DNA from: Nitrospinae bacterium CG11_big_fil_rev_8_21_14_0_20_45_15
Lineage (GTDB): Bacteria; Nitrospinota; Nitrospinia; Nitrospinales; VA-1
Assembly: GCA_002787235.1 (NCBI GenBank)
Contig: PCWG01000032.1
Coordinates: 62,001-126,000 of the forward strand
Direction: 5' to 3'
DNA length: 64,000 bases
Positions 16,615 through 24,511 of this stretch are shown one piece after another. The translations under genes and the position numbers were made by a program. Every line of letters starts with the position of its first letter. Within the stretch, counting starts at the first letter, position 1. Below the pieces are notes generated by a model that saw nothing but the letters and a program-made list of their open reading frames with translations, was not told where the DNA came from and did no database searches.

Positions 16615-18021
16615 TTATTTTCCGATACAGAATTCATTGAAGATTTGATCGAGCAGGTCTTCATCGAAATTCTTGCCGACGATCCCGCCCAAATGATCCA
16701 TGGCCATTTGCACATCCACGGCCACAAATTCTTCTGACAACTGATTTTCCACCGACTCCCGGGCGCGTTCAAGGGCTTCCAGTGTTTGCGCTAAAGCGGA
16801 ACGATGCCGCTCGCGGCTGATGACGATGGATTCGCTGGCGTGTTCTCCCTTCGCCACTTTTTCGTAAATCGCGTCTTTCAAAGCTTCCAGTCCTTCGAGA
16901 GATTTGGCGGAGATGGATAGCAGGGGGGTCCCGGCAAGTCGTTGCTTCAAATCACTGTGATCGAGTTTTGCGGGCAGATCGGTTTTGTTCAATACTGCGA
17001 TGCGTACTTTATTTTCGACGACGCAAAGCAGGAGTCGGTCGCTTTCATCCAGAGGTCGGGACTGGTCGAACAGGACCACAGCGAGATCGGCTTCCTTCAG
17101 TGCGTTGCGGGCGCGTTCGATGCCGATTTCTTCGATGGCTTCGGGATTGTCGCGCAGGCCGGCGGAGTCGATCAGGTTGATGTGAATGTCGCGCAGGCGG
17201 ATGCTTTCTTCCAACAGGTCGCGTGTGGTGCCGGAGTGCGGAGTAACGATGGCGCGTTCTTCATCGAGAAGCGCGTTCATGAGACTGGATTTTCCAACAT
17301 TGGGTTTGCCTATGAGCAGGACGCGCGCGCCTTCACGAAAAATTTTCCCCTGCCGATAGGTGCCAAGCAGTTGGGTGATGCTGGATTGGATGGCCCCGAT
17401 CTTGCGAAGCAACTCGGCCTGCTGAACAAATTTCAAATCATCTTCGGGGAAATCAATCGCGGCTGATAATTGGGACAGGACGGCGAGCACATCGTCGTAC
17501 AAATCGGAAAGTTTTTTGGAGAGATTGCCTTTCAATTGCGCGGTCGCCGTCTTCAGGGCCTGATCGGATGCGGAATGTATGACGTCGATGACGGCTTCGG
17601 CCTGGGAAAGATCGATGCGACCGTTCACAAAGGCGCGCCGGGTAAATTCTCCGGGTTCCGCCATTCGCGCTCCTGCTTCGAGAGTTCTTTGCAGGACTTT
17701 CAGGGAAACGTATTGTCCGCCATGCACACAAATTTCGACGACATCTTCGGCGGTGTAACTTTTGGGAGCTTTGAACCAGGTGAGGATGGCCTCGTCGATG
17801 CAAGTGCCTTCGGCAGAACGGAGTTCGCCAAAATAGGCCTTTTGGGGCACCATCTTTTCACTGAGGGGTTTTCCGTTTGCCTTGACGAACAGGGCGCGGG
17901 CGATGGTCACTGCGTCGGGTCCGCTGAGCCGTATGACACTGAGTCCGCCTTCACCTTTTGGGGTGGCGATTGCGCTGATGGTATCGCCCGGCGAGCCGCC
18001 GGTGGCAATAGAACTTTCCAA
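16615..18021 (-). CDS. mnmE: tRNA modification GTPase MnmE
   Basis: This 468-residue protein works with MnmG in the cytoplasm to place the 5-carboxymethylaminomethyl group on wobble uridines of certain tRNAs. The N-terminal tetrahydrofolate-binding domain starts with 'DTISAIATPKGEGGLSVIRL'. The G domain near residues 215-380 has P-loop 'GKPNVGKS', 'SGTTRD', 'DSAGLRD' and 'NKTD'. The protein ends with the family-specific 'CIGK', whose Cys is characteristic. Length is normal for the family. It lies downstream of yidC in the usual rpmH-rnpA-yidD-yidC-mnmE order, after a 354-bp spacer. Confidence 0.97.
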   Translation of the reverse strand: MESSIATGGSPGDTISAIATPKGEGGLSVIRLSGPDAVTIARALFVKANGKPLSEKMVPQKAYFGELRSAEGTCIDEAILTWFKAPKSYTAEDVVEICVHGGQYVSLKVLQRTLEAGARMAEPGEFTRRAFVNGRIDLSQAEAVIDVIHSASDQALKTATAQLKGNLSKKLSDLYDDVLAVLSQLSAAIDFPEDDLKFVQQAELLRKIGAIQSSITQLLGTYRQGKIFREGARVLLIGKPNVGKSSLMNALLDEERAIVTPHSGTTRDLLEESIRLRDIHINLIDSAGLRDNPEAIEEIGIERARNALKEADLAVVLFDQSRPLDESDRLLLCVVENKVRIAVLNKTDLPAKLDHSDLKQRLAGTPLLSISAKSLEGLEALKDAIYEKVAKGEHASESIVISRERHRSALAQTLEALERARESVENQLSEEFVAVDVQMAMDHLGGIVGKNFDEDLLDQIFNEFCIGK

Positions 18022-18375
18022 AGACTGTTCCTTTAAAAATCAACACGCTTCAAATGGACCCCGCTCCGGCGGGCGTGTGCAAAAAGAAAAACCACCCAAG
18101 CAGTCATCCTGAACGGAAGTGAAGGATCTCTGGGGTGCAAACAATATACAGCAAATTTGCTCCCGCCACGCGGGAGCCGCCGGACAGGCTACGCCTGTTG
18201 GACATAGAAAGATTCGCGATCGCACAAAATATGCACTGGGTTAATTAATAACGTACAGTCTAGCGAGCGACTTGCCGGACCCGCCGGAGCGGGTCGACAC
18301 ATTCCATTACGAAATATTGTATTGGACAGCTTTATTATTATGCACAAATTACCAGCGGAGGTACTCCGCACTCCG
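18022..18375. other. Intergenic spacer with hairpins and a dispersed repeat
   Basis: There is no credible gene between yidC and mnmE. The spacer holds a GTCATCCTGA...GAAGGATCT dispersed-type repeat (18103-18132), a perfect 8-bp stem GCTCCCGC-CAC-GCGGGAGC (18159-18177), and a perfect palindrome GACCCGCCGGAGCGGGTC (18278-18295). The hairpins lack long T-tracts, so they are probably not strong terminators. Confidence 0.6.
18103..18132 (+). repeat. Dispersed GTCATCCTGA...GAAGGATCT repeat
   Basis: The sequence matches a short repeat motif seen scattered in intergenic regions of many bacterial genomes. Only one copy is visible in this window, so its status as a repeat rests on general knowledge. 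Confidence 0.4.
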
Positions 18376-20028
18376 CTAGTCTTTGGCTATTTTGTAGATA
18401 TAGTATTGTTGGCTGATCGTGAGGACATTGTTGATTGTCCAGTAGATGACCAGACCCGCCGGAAACGATACAAAGAGGAATGTGAAGAAGACCGGCAAAA
18501 ACATCATTATTTTTTGCTGAACCGGGTCCCCGATGGCTGGACTCATTTTTTGTTGCAAGAACATCGAAATGCCCATCAAGATCGGCGTCACATAATAAGG
18601 GTCCGCGACCGACAAATCCTTGATCCACCAAATGAACGGAGCCCCGCGCAATTCGATGGAAAAGAACAGCGCATGGTACAGGCCGATGAACACAGGAATC
18701 TGCAAGAGCATGGGCAGACAGCCGCCGAGCGGATTGACCCGGTGCTTTTTGTAAAGCTCCATCAGTTCCTCGTTCATTTTTTGACGATCGTCCTTGTTGC
18801 GTTCCTGGATCATCTTGACGTAAGGCTGGACCTTGTGCATCCCCTTCATCGACTTGAAACTCTTGTGCGTCAAAGGGAAGAATAACAATTTGATGACAAA
18901 AGTCAGAGCGATGATTGCCCAACCGTAGTTCTGGAAAATGCCGTAAAAATATTGCAGAGCCTTCAACAGTGGTTTCACAAGAAAAGCAAACTTGTTGCCG
19001 ACCCAACCGTAGTCGAGAACACGCACCAGCTTGTGGCCCGTATCTTCCAGAAGTTGCAATTCCTTGGTTCCAGAATAGATCATGTAGCCTGCCGAAGCCG
19101 CCGATTGAACCGACTCAAATTTCAGGCCGACATAAACATTTTCACCTTCTTTTTTAACAATGGTCGATTTCGTACCACGTTCGGGAATGAGAGCCGTCGT
19201 GAAGTATTTATTCTGAAAAGCCGTCCAGGAGATATCGCCTTTGAATTCCTTGAAGTCGCCTTCGATTTCGTCCGGAGGACTCTCGACCCGTTCATTGTTC
19301 ACAAAAGTCGTGGCACCCGAAAAGACGATGAAATCCGTTTGCGAAGACACCGCGCCACCCATCCCCGGTCCCAGCAGAACATAATAATCGAGATTTCTTC
19401 CCGCCATTGCAGGGTTGGTGATGGTTGTTTCGACCTGAGCCGTGTATTTTCCGTAAGTGAAAGTGATTTTGCGGAGAATGTTCAGGCCATCGGGTCCGTT
19501 GTAAGTCACCGTCACCGTATGCTGGGGATTGGATGCCGAGAGCGTGACATTTTTAGCCGGAGAAATCTGGTAATAAGCATTCGCAAGAATCGCATTGAAT
19601 GCAGAATCTTGAGTTTCCAGAGTCAGAGGTAGTTTCGCACCTGGCTCGTGTTTGACAAGATCGACGATTTCGCCCGTATCCCCTTTGTATTTTGCGAGGA
19701 TGATGCTTTTGATGACCCCGCCCTTGTTGGACAGGGTAAATGTAGCCAGTCCCGTAGCAATATCGACTGTTTCCTCATTCCTGTCCGTTTCCGGAACGAT
19801 GGGAGAAGGTGCCGAACTCGTGCCGGTTGAAGACATGTTGGATGACGAGGCACCCGCACTTGATGACGAAGATTTATTGGTCAGACTCTTGCCCGTTGCA
19901 GAAGCATTGGAGTTTTGAGCCAGTTCTTCGACCGGTTTTGGCGGCGGTTGCACCGTGGACAGGAAATAACCCCAGCCAAAAAATACAACCAGAGACAAGA
20001 CAAAAGCTACAAGAATGCGGTTTTCCAA
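18376..20028 (-). CDS. yidC: Membrane protein insertase YidC
   Basis: This 550-residue inner-membrane insertase folds and inserts membrane proteins alone or with SecYEG. The first membrane helix is at residues 1-25 (ILVAFVLSLVVFFGWGYFL). A Ser/Thr-rich linker (residues about 40-75) and a large periplasmic beta domain (about 80-330) follow, typical of Gram-negative YidC. The conserved C-terminal core has 'ALTFVIKLLFFPLTHKSFKS', the cytoplasmic hairpin with 'LYKKHRVNPLGGCLPMLLQ', and the last helices near 'FPAGLVIYWTINN'. The essential Arg of the core lies in the first conserved helix region in relatives; I did not align it precisely. The gene follows yidD by 11 bp. Confidence 0.96.
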   Translation of the reverse strand: MENRILVAFVLSLVVFFGWGYFLSTVQPPPKPVEELAQNSNASATGKSLTNKSSSSSAGASSSNMSSTGTSSAPSPIVPETDRNEETVDIATGLATFTLSNKGGVIKSIILAKYKGDTGEIVDLVKHEPGAKLPLTLETQDSAFNAILANAYYQISPAKNVTLSASNPQHTVTVTYNGPDGLNILRKITFTYGKYTAQVETTITNPAMAGRNLDYYVLLGPGMGGAVSSQTDFIVFSGATTFVNNERVESPPDEIEGDFKEFKGDISWTAFQNKYFTTALIPERGTKSTIVKKEGENVYVGLKFESVQSAASAGYMIYSGTKELQLLEDTGHKLVRVLDYGWVGNKFAFLVKPLLKALQYFYGIFQNYGWAIIALTFVIKLLFFPLTHKSFKSMKGMHKVQPYVKMIQERNKDDRQKMNEELMELYKKHRVNPLGGCLPMLLQIPVFIGLYHALFFSIELRGAPFIWWIKDLSVADPYYVTPILMGISMFLQQKMSPAIGDPVQQKIMMFLPVFFTFLFVSFPAGLVIYWTINNVLTISQQYYIYKIAKD

Positions 20029-20039
20029 AAGGATCTCCG

Positions 20040-20258
20040 TTAAGGTTTGAGCGGATCGAAACCGCCTTCATGATAGGGATGGCACTTCAGTAGACGAAGG
20101 GCGATTAAGTAAAGGGCGTGGAAGAGACCGCGAGAAAGCAGAGCTTGCGCGGCATACTCCGAACAGCTCGGATGAAAGCGGCAACCGGGAGTCAAAAAAG
20201 GAGAAACGATTTTTTGGTAAAGTCGAATGAGGACCAGCAGAGATTTTTTAACCATCAC
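20040..20258 (-). CDS. yidD: Membrane protein insertion efficiency factor YidD
   Basis: This 72-residue protein starts at GTG 20258 with AAAGGG 8 bases upstream; an ATG at 20255 is the alternative. The family signature is intact: '[20 protein letters not shown]' followed by 'YAAQAL' and a C-terminal '[12 protein letters not shown]'. The three Cys and the Pro/His motif are conserved in the family. It assists YidC, probably as a peripheral inner-membrane protein. It sits between rnpA and yidC in the canonical order. Confidence 0.95.
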   Translation of the reverse strand: MMVKKSLLVLIRLYQKIVSPFLTPGCRFHPSCSEYAAQALLSRGLFHALYLIALRLLKCHPYHEGGFDPLKP

Positions 20259-20343
20259 AGTTCGTACCCTTTCCCACGCCGTTAGGTGGCTGGAAAGGTC
20301 ACACCTTATCTTAACGTTAATCTCCCACAGAGTCAGGCAAACC

Positions 20344-20700
20344 TCAAGCAGAGAGGTTTGTGGACTTAGGGAGTACTTTTAAAATTTTTTCTTCAATGAT
20401 GGAAATAGGGAGCGGCGCAAGACTTTTGCCGCATATAATCACCAAGTCGTAGGCGAGATCCTCCCGATTCCTCAGCCGTCGGAAAACGTCCCGGAGTTTC
20501 CTCTTGGCCCGATTTCTTACGACAGCGTTTCCGACCTTTCGGGAAGCAATGATTCCCAGGCGTTTGGTCCCCAGCGAGTTGGGCAGGAAGAATAAAGTAC
20601 AGAAATTCTCTATTCGTTTCTTCCTACCGCCGTTCATCACACGCTGAAACTCTTCCCGATTGCGCAGACGCGCAGACTTCGGGTAGGAAAAATCTTCCAT
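20344..20700 (-). CDS. rnpA: Ribonuclease P protein component
   Basis: This 118-residue basic protein binds the RNase P RNA and helps process the 5' ends of tRNAs. The conserved '[20 protein letters not shown]' followed by 'KLRDVFR' is the RNR motif of the family. An N-terminal '[14 protein letters not shown]' is also typical. The ATG at 20700 lies 4 bases after the rpmH stop, and GGGT between them may serve as the binding site, so translation is probably coupled to rpmH. Confidence 0.95.
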   Translation of the reverse strand: MEDFSYPKSARLRNREEFQRVMNGGRKKRIENFCTLFFLPNSLGTKRLGIIASRKVGNAVVRNRAKRKLRDVFRRLRNREDLAYDLVIICGKSLAPLPISIIEEKILKVLPKSTNLSA

Positions 20701-20704
20701 ACCC

Positions 20705-20839
20705 TTAAACAGCCAGCCGTTTTCTTCCTTTGCGCCTGCGGTTCGCCAAAACTTTCCTGCCGCCTACCGTCATACGACGTTTGCGAAAACCGTGAGCCCG
20801 CTTCCTGCGGAGGTTTTTAGGCTGATAAGTGCGTTTCAT
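20705..20839 (-). CDS. rpmH: 50S ribosomal protein L34
   Basis: This 44-residue very basic protein begins at the ATG at 20839, with AAAGGAAAGAG upstream on the minus strand. It reads '[20 protein letters not shown]' and then '[20 protein letters not shown]' before 'RLAV', a textbook L34 sequence of the usual length. It is the first gene of the rpmH-rnpA-yidD-yidC-mnmE run. dnaA, which often lies on the other side of rpmH, is absent here. Confidence 0.97.
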   Translation of the reverse strand: MKRTYQPKNLRRKRAHGFRKRRMTVGGRKVLANRRRKGRKRLAV

Positions 20840-21202
20840 AATTCTCTTTCCTTTATATTAAATAACCAATGCATTCCCTAAAAGCAATAAAATCAACCCA
20901 AATTGCCCGGTTCATGAATTTATTAGAAGGGTTTTGCGATTATTCCATTGAGCGGTGTTTCTGTCAAGGAGAAACCCCAACAATTTCATTGAATAAGACG
21001 AATTTTGCAATAAATTTGCGAGTGAATCAATCGAGGAATGCAAAATGGACCCAAACACCCAGCGAAAGGAAGATTTACGAGTCTCAATAGAGGCAGGAAT
21101 CGCTGATAAATAGAAGCCGGTTGTTTTACAGAAAACAGAGTCTGTTCAAATGCATTGTTGAATAGAGAGGGGATTGTAATTTGAAATGTTTACTTTTAGT
21201 AG
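20840..21202. other. Intergenic region upstream of rpmH, no gene seen
   Basis: The region should contain the rpmH promoter on the minus strand (AT-rich around 20850-20870). I find no DnaA-box cluster, tRNA or convincing open frame. Confidence 0.5.
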
Positions 21203-21315
21203 TTGACTATTCCCGTTTTTAGCCGATACTATTAGTAAGTTCTTTGCCAGACGGCATGGAATCTATAGAGGCTTTGACCGCTGAGCCAGCCTGGCAAATC
21301 AGCGGTCGTTTTTTT
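21203..21315 (+). ncRNA. Candidate small RNA with own promoter and terminator
   Basis: TTGACT (21203-21208) and GATACT (21225-21230), 16 bp apart, form a plausible promoter. About 75 bases later GACCGCTGA (21276-21284) and TCAGCGGTC (21299-21307) form a perfect 9-bp stem, whose loop carries a nested GCCA/TGGC stem. A run of eight or nine T follows. No open frame or ribosome binding site lies between. TTTGCCAG (21243-21250) is fully complementary to CTGGCAAA in the terminator loop (21291-21298), suggesting a pseudoknot-like fold. The predicted transcript is about 80 nt. The terminator does not have a T-run on the other strand. Confidence 0.42.
21276..21315 (+). terminator. Strong Rho-independent terminator
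   Basis: A 9-bp perfect stem with a 14-base structured loop, followed by a T-tract, oriented on the plus strand. It faces the convergent gene ending at 21317. Confidence 0.75.
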
Positions 21316-21316
21316 T

Positions 21317-21760
21317 CTACACGAGATTGATTTCCCATTTAGGATTTCCTCTGATTTTTTGGATACTGTTATCTGCTAAATATGCAGTTACAAACTCCCC
21401 GCTCAATCCCGACTGCGTTCTTTTCAGTCGAACAATGACCACATAGTTACCATATACAACGCTTACACGGCAATTGGGATCATTTTTTCTTTTCTTTTTA
21501 TCCCATCCACAATAAAGGTCTGCTTTGGGGTTTGTTAGGGTTTCAATTATCCAATCAATTCTCTCCGCTCTATTATTTGAAAATTGATCCTTAATATTGT
21601 TTCTTTGACTGCTTTCATAAAAGGCATGTTCAAATCTATTTTTTCTGAAAACGATAGGTATAGAATCAAATGAAATTATGGGTTTTTTGCAATAAACCCT
21701 TTCATAGTGCTTTTTATATTCTTGTTCAGTGTTGTAATGGATTAGTTTTGGAGTGGTCAC
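21317..21760 (-). CDS. Hypothetical protein, possibly BECR-fold nuclease-like, with DUF3800 gene
   Basis: This protein has 147 residues. The conserved-looking parts are 'FEHAFYESSQR', 'NRAERIDWIIETLTNPKADL', 'CRVSVVYGNYVVIVRLKR' and 'GEFVTAYLAD'. A helix with Arg, a beta hairpin with Tyr and a final 'FVTAY' strand resemble phage-type BECR (barnase/EndoU/colicin E5) ribonuclease folds, but I cannot confirm this by eye. The ATG is 3 bp after the stop of the DUF3800 gene, so the two form an operon. Codons are AT-rich. It may be a toxin, a phage-defence effector or a regulator. Confidence 0.55.
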   Translation of the reverse strand: MTTPKLIHYNTEQEYKKHYERVYCKKPIISFDSIPIVFRKNRFEHAFYESSQRNNIKDQFSNNRAERIDWIIETLTNPKADLYCGWDKKKRKNDPNCRVSVVYGNYVVIVRLKRTQSGLSGEFVTAYLADNSIQKIRGNPKWEINLV

Positions 21761-21763
21761 CGA

Positions 21764-22483
21764 TTACCAACCTCCATCCAATTTAATCTGAAAAATATTA
21801 AATTTCATTTCAGATTTACCAGTAGGTTTAAGTTGGTCTACGTCTAATCGCGATTCTATATGCCGTAAAATTTTTGACTTTGCCGAGTCTTTAGTTAGAT
21901 TGCCATTTAGGCTTGCTCCAGCGGCACCAAGTAAAAAATCGGCTAATTGAATTAAAGCTGATTCTGAAGACGGTAAAGATTGAATTGAAATAACTTTAGA
22001 AGAAAGATTGGTTTTTTGCAGACACTGCTTTAGGTCTTGTAACCGCTTAGGATTTCTATTGGTTTTAATGTCACAGAAAATGAAATAATCATTAAAATCT
22101 AATATCCAATGATGAAGTAATTGGTAGTAAAATTTATAGAAACCAAGTTCTTTATCATCATTGTGAAATAGTTGAAAGTCGACTTTACTTGCTTTTATTG
22201 CAATACAGCGAAAGCGCAAATCATGTCCAAATGACATGAACAAGTCGACTACTTCTTTATAAAAATCGAGACGTGAGTTTGATACTTTTTGCCATTTAAT
22301 CTGGCCGCCAACCTTATGGTGGTCTTTTAGTATTTTAATTCGTTTTTTAACCAATGCCCGTTGATCTGCTGGGAGCCAAATACTACCAATTAAAAGAAAC
22401 TGATCCTTTGATAGTGTTCCCGTTGTAAAAAGATCAGGTCGGCTTTCGTCGCAATAAACTTCAAATTTCACAAAACCTCTCAA
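21764..22483 (-). CDS. DUF3800 family protein
   Basis: This protein has 239 residues. It begins with a strand carrying 'VYCDES', has 'YFIFCDIKTNRNPKRLQDL' in the middle and 'IQLADFLLGAAGASLNG' near residue 190. This set of acidic residues (Asp-Glu, Asp, Asp in the order expected for an RNase H-like core) is characteristic of DUF3800, a family common in phages, islands and defence neighbourhoods and thought to be nuclease-like. Activity has not been shown for this protein. It is the upstream gene of a two-gene operon and is AT-rich. Confidence 0.78.
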   Translation of the reverse strand: MRGFVKFEVYCDESRPDLFTTGTLSKDQFLLIGSIWLPADQRALVKKRIKILKDHHKVGGQIKWQKVSNSRLDFYKEVVDLFMSFGHDLRFRCIAIKASKVDFQLFHNDDKELGFYKFYYQLLHHWILDFNDYFIFCDIKTNRNPKRLQDLKQCLQKTNLSSKVISIQSLPSSESALIQLADFLLGAAGASLNGNLTKDSAKSKILRHIESRLDVDQLKPTGKSEMKFNIFQIKLDGGW

Positions 22484-22563
22484 TCATTATTTTTTAAATA
22501 TAATTGTTTTAATGAGTCCCATAATTTTAACCGAAATGACTAAAATTGAGTCGGTTTTTGGGA

Positions 22564-22857
22564 TCAGGTTCGGGGTTTGATTTCATTTTTTACGGGTTTT
22601 CCCATTTTGGAATTTTGAACGGCTTCTTTTGTAAGACGGTCGAGCAAACCCGAACCGTAAGCGACGGTTTCCCCCTTTGCGATCTGGTTTTCTCCCACCG
22701 CTAAAAGCGCGCGGATATTTTCCAAATTCTTTTCATCTTGACGATCTTTCATGTGGCGCAAGGCGTCACGGATCACTTCTGTTGCATTTCCATACATGCC
22801 AGTGGCTACCTGCGCTTGAATGAAGTCGTCAAATTCATGCCCCAGTTTCAAATGCAT
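22564..22857 (-). CDS. ParD-like antitoxin without adjacent toxin
   Basis: This protein has 97 residues from the ATG at 22857, which has GAGG 9 bases upstream; a TTG at 22872 overlaps that site and is less likely. The N-terminal ribbon-helix-helix domain has 'LGHEFDDFIQAQVATGMYGN' and 'ATEVIRDALRHMKDRQ', the ParD pattern. The C-terminal tail, which would neutralise a ParE toxin, is longer and basic. No ParE-like frame lies on either side. It has its own promoter with tandem repeats, as expected for autoregulation. It may be an orphan antitoxin left after toxin loss. Confidence 0.8.
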   Translation of the reverse strand: MHLKLGHEFDDFIQAQVATGMYGNATEVIRDALRHMKDRQDEKNLENIRALLAVGENQIAKGETVAYGSGLLDRLTKEAVQNSKMGKPVKNEIKPRT

Positions 22858-22882
22858 TTCGTCGTTCCTCAAAACAAATATT

Positions 22883-22927
22883 CATAAAATATACATAAAA
22901 TATACATAAAAAGTATATTTTGGTCAA
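22883..22927 (-). promoter_or_regulatory. Autoregulated promoter of the ParD-like gene
   Basis: On the minus strand TTGACC (22922-22927) and TATATT (22899-22904) are 17 bp apart. Two adjacent CATAAAATATA repeats (22883-22893 and 22894-22904), an 11-bp period, cover the -10 region. A related inverted half AGTATATTTT lies at 22912-22921. These are likely ribbon-helix-helix operator sites. Confidence 0.6.
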
Positions 22928-23022
22928 TCTGAGCCATTGTGTGGTGCAAGGTGATATTGAGGTGTGTTCGTCGAGGATATTTTGGAGTGGGTGAAAAATG
23001 GGGAAAAGTTAAAAATCAAAAT

Positions 23023-23059
23023 GGATTGCCACACCGCTTTCAGCGGTTCGCAATGACGG
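23023..23059 (+). repeat. Dispersed GGATTGCCAC...CGCAATGACGG hairpin repeat
   Basis: The segment has the ends of a short intergenic repeat known from several bacterial groups, with a central hairpin ACCGCT-TTC-AGCGGT (23032-23046). Only this copy is visible in the window. Confidence 0.45.
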
Positions 23060-23110
23060 TTGGGAGGTTTTCTCTGCGTGTTGCTGGTACTCTGCGGTGA
23101 AATTTTTTTC

Positions 23111-24499
23111 TTATTCTTTGATTTGTTCGGCGAGTTCTTCGGCTGGGTAGGTCAGGATTTCGGCGAGGGTGGGGTGGTAGTGGGGCATTTCTGCGAGGTC
23201 TTTGACGGTTCCTCTAAAATACATGACGGCGATCAGTTCGTGGATCAGTTCTCCGGCTTCGGGGCCGACGATGTGGGCTCCGATGATTTCGCCGCTTTTG
23301 GGATCGCACAAGAGTTTGACGTGGCCGTGGATTTCGCCGAGGCACATGGATTTGCCGTGGTCGGCAAAGGGGTAGGAGGCGGTCAGGTAGGGGATGTTCT
23401 CTTTCTGGCATTCTTTTTCGGTTCGTCCCACGCAGGCGACGGCGGGATCGGTGAAGATGACTCCGGCATTGAGTCGTTCGTCGCTTTTCTTTGCGGACTG
23501 GTCGCTGTAAACGAGGTTGTGTGCGGCGATTTCGCCTTGCTGGATGGCGATGTGGACGATCTCGTGCCGGCCGTTCACGTCGCCTACGGCGAAGATGTGT
23601 TTCTGGCTGGTGCGCATTTCGTCATCGACGGTGATTTTGCGTCCGTCGGTTTCCACGCCTGCTTTGTCGAGTCCGAGTCCGTCGCTGTTCGGTTGTCTGC
23701 CGAGGGCTTGCAGGATGATTTCTGCTGAAACCTGTTTCTCTGCGCCAGCGTGGGTGAAGTGGATGATTTTTTCTTCGCCCCGGCTCTCTACTTTTGTGAT
23801 TGCGGTTCCGGTAAATACTTTCATACCTTCTTCGCGCAGTCGTGCTTCGACGGGACGGGCGATGTCTTCGTCACCTGCGGACAGGATGTGCGCGCTTCGC
23901 TGGATGAGGGTTACGTTCACGCCGATCCGGCAATAAAATTGTGCGAGTTCGAGGGCGACGGGTCCGCCGCCGAGCACGATCATGGATTTTGGAATTTCGC
24001 GTAGTTCGAGGGCTTCGTCGCTGGTGATGAAACCGGTTTCCTGCAATCCGGGGATGGGGAAGTCGGCGACTCTCGATCCGGTGGCGATGACAAATCCTTT
24101 GCGGGCTTTGAGGACATGGGGGCCGACTTGCAATTCGGTCGGGGAAAGAAAAGTGGCGCGTTCTTCGTACAGGCTGAAACGTTTGTTGCGGAGTTGGTCG
24201 ATACGGTATTCGGCGAATTCCTGGATCAGGCGATTTTTCCGGTCGATGATGGCGGAAAGATCGGCTTTCGCTGAGACCGGGTGCAGGCCAAACTCGCGGT
24301 TTCTCTGTTGCAGGGAGAGGATGTCGGAGGAACGGAGGATGGCTTTGGTGGGCATGCAGCCACGCAGAATGCACAGTCCACCGAGCGGCCCGGCATCAAC
24401 GATGGCGACCTGGGCTCCTGCAGATTGGGCAAAACTGGCGCAGGCATAGCCCGCCGAGCCGCCGCCGATGACGACGATATCGTATTCAACCGATTTCAT
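23111..24499 (-). CDS. Flavin disulfide oxidoreductase, lipoamide dehydrogenase/mercuric reductase-like
   Basis: This 462-residue FAD protein has the N-terminal dinucleotide fold 'DIVVIGGGSAGYACA', a redox-active pair in 'GGLCILRGCMPTKA', the NAD(P)-binding 'MIVLGGGPVALELAQF', the second FAD motif 'HIFAVGDVNG', and the dimer-interface 'HYHPTLAEI' with the catalytic His. Spacing of the two Cys (four residues between) is that of class I disulfide reductases. It is not next to any pyruvate or oxoglutarate dehydrogenase gene, so its substrate is uncertain; lipoamide, a low-molecular thiol or a metal are all possible. It follows the TPR gene on the same strand at 12 bp distance. Confidence 0.88.
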   Translation of the reverse strand: MKSVEYDIVVIGGGSAGYACASFAQSAGAQVAIVDAGPLGGLCILRGCMPTKAILRSSDILSLQQRNREFGLHPVSAKADLSAIIDRKNRLIQEFAEYRIDQLRNKRFSLYEERATFLSPTELQVGPHVLKARKGFVIATGSRVADFPIPGLQETGFITSDEALELREIPKSMIVLGGGPVALELAQFYCRIGVNVTLIQRSAHILSAGDEDIARPVEARLREEGMKVFTGTAITKVESRGEEKIIHFTHAGAEKQVSAEIILQALGRQPNSDGLGLDKAGVETDGRKITVDDEMRTSQKHIFAVGDVNGRHEIVHIAIQQGEIAAHNLVYSDQSAKKSDERLNAGVIFTDPAVACVGRTEKECQKENIPYLTASYPFADHGKSMCLGEIHGHVKLLCDPKSGEIIGAHIVGPEAGELIHELIAVMYFRGTVKDLAEMPHYHPTLAEILTYPAEELAEQIKE

Positions 24500-24511
24500 A
24501 AGGGTTGTTAT

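Noticed and set aside
18322-18885. Plus-strand open frame (187 codons)
   Set aside because: It overlaps the conserved C-terminal core of yidC in antisense and has no recognisable domain.
20869-21090. 73-codon plus-strand frame upstream of rpmH
   Set aside because: No ribosome binding site, no family and poor protein-like composition; more likely part of the rpmH upstream region.
20840-21236. Replication origin next to rpmH
   Set aside because: The rpmH-rnpA-yidC-mnmE block often lies near oriC, but no DnaA boxes and no dnaA or dnaN gene are visible.
22883-22921. CRISPR-like tandem repeats
   Set aside because: The repeats are only 11 bp, adjacent without spacers and lie over the ParD promoter, so they are operator sites.
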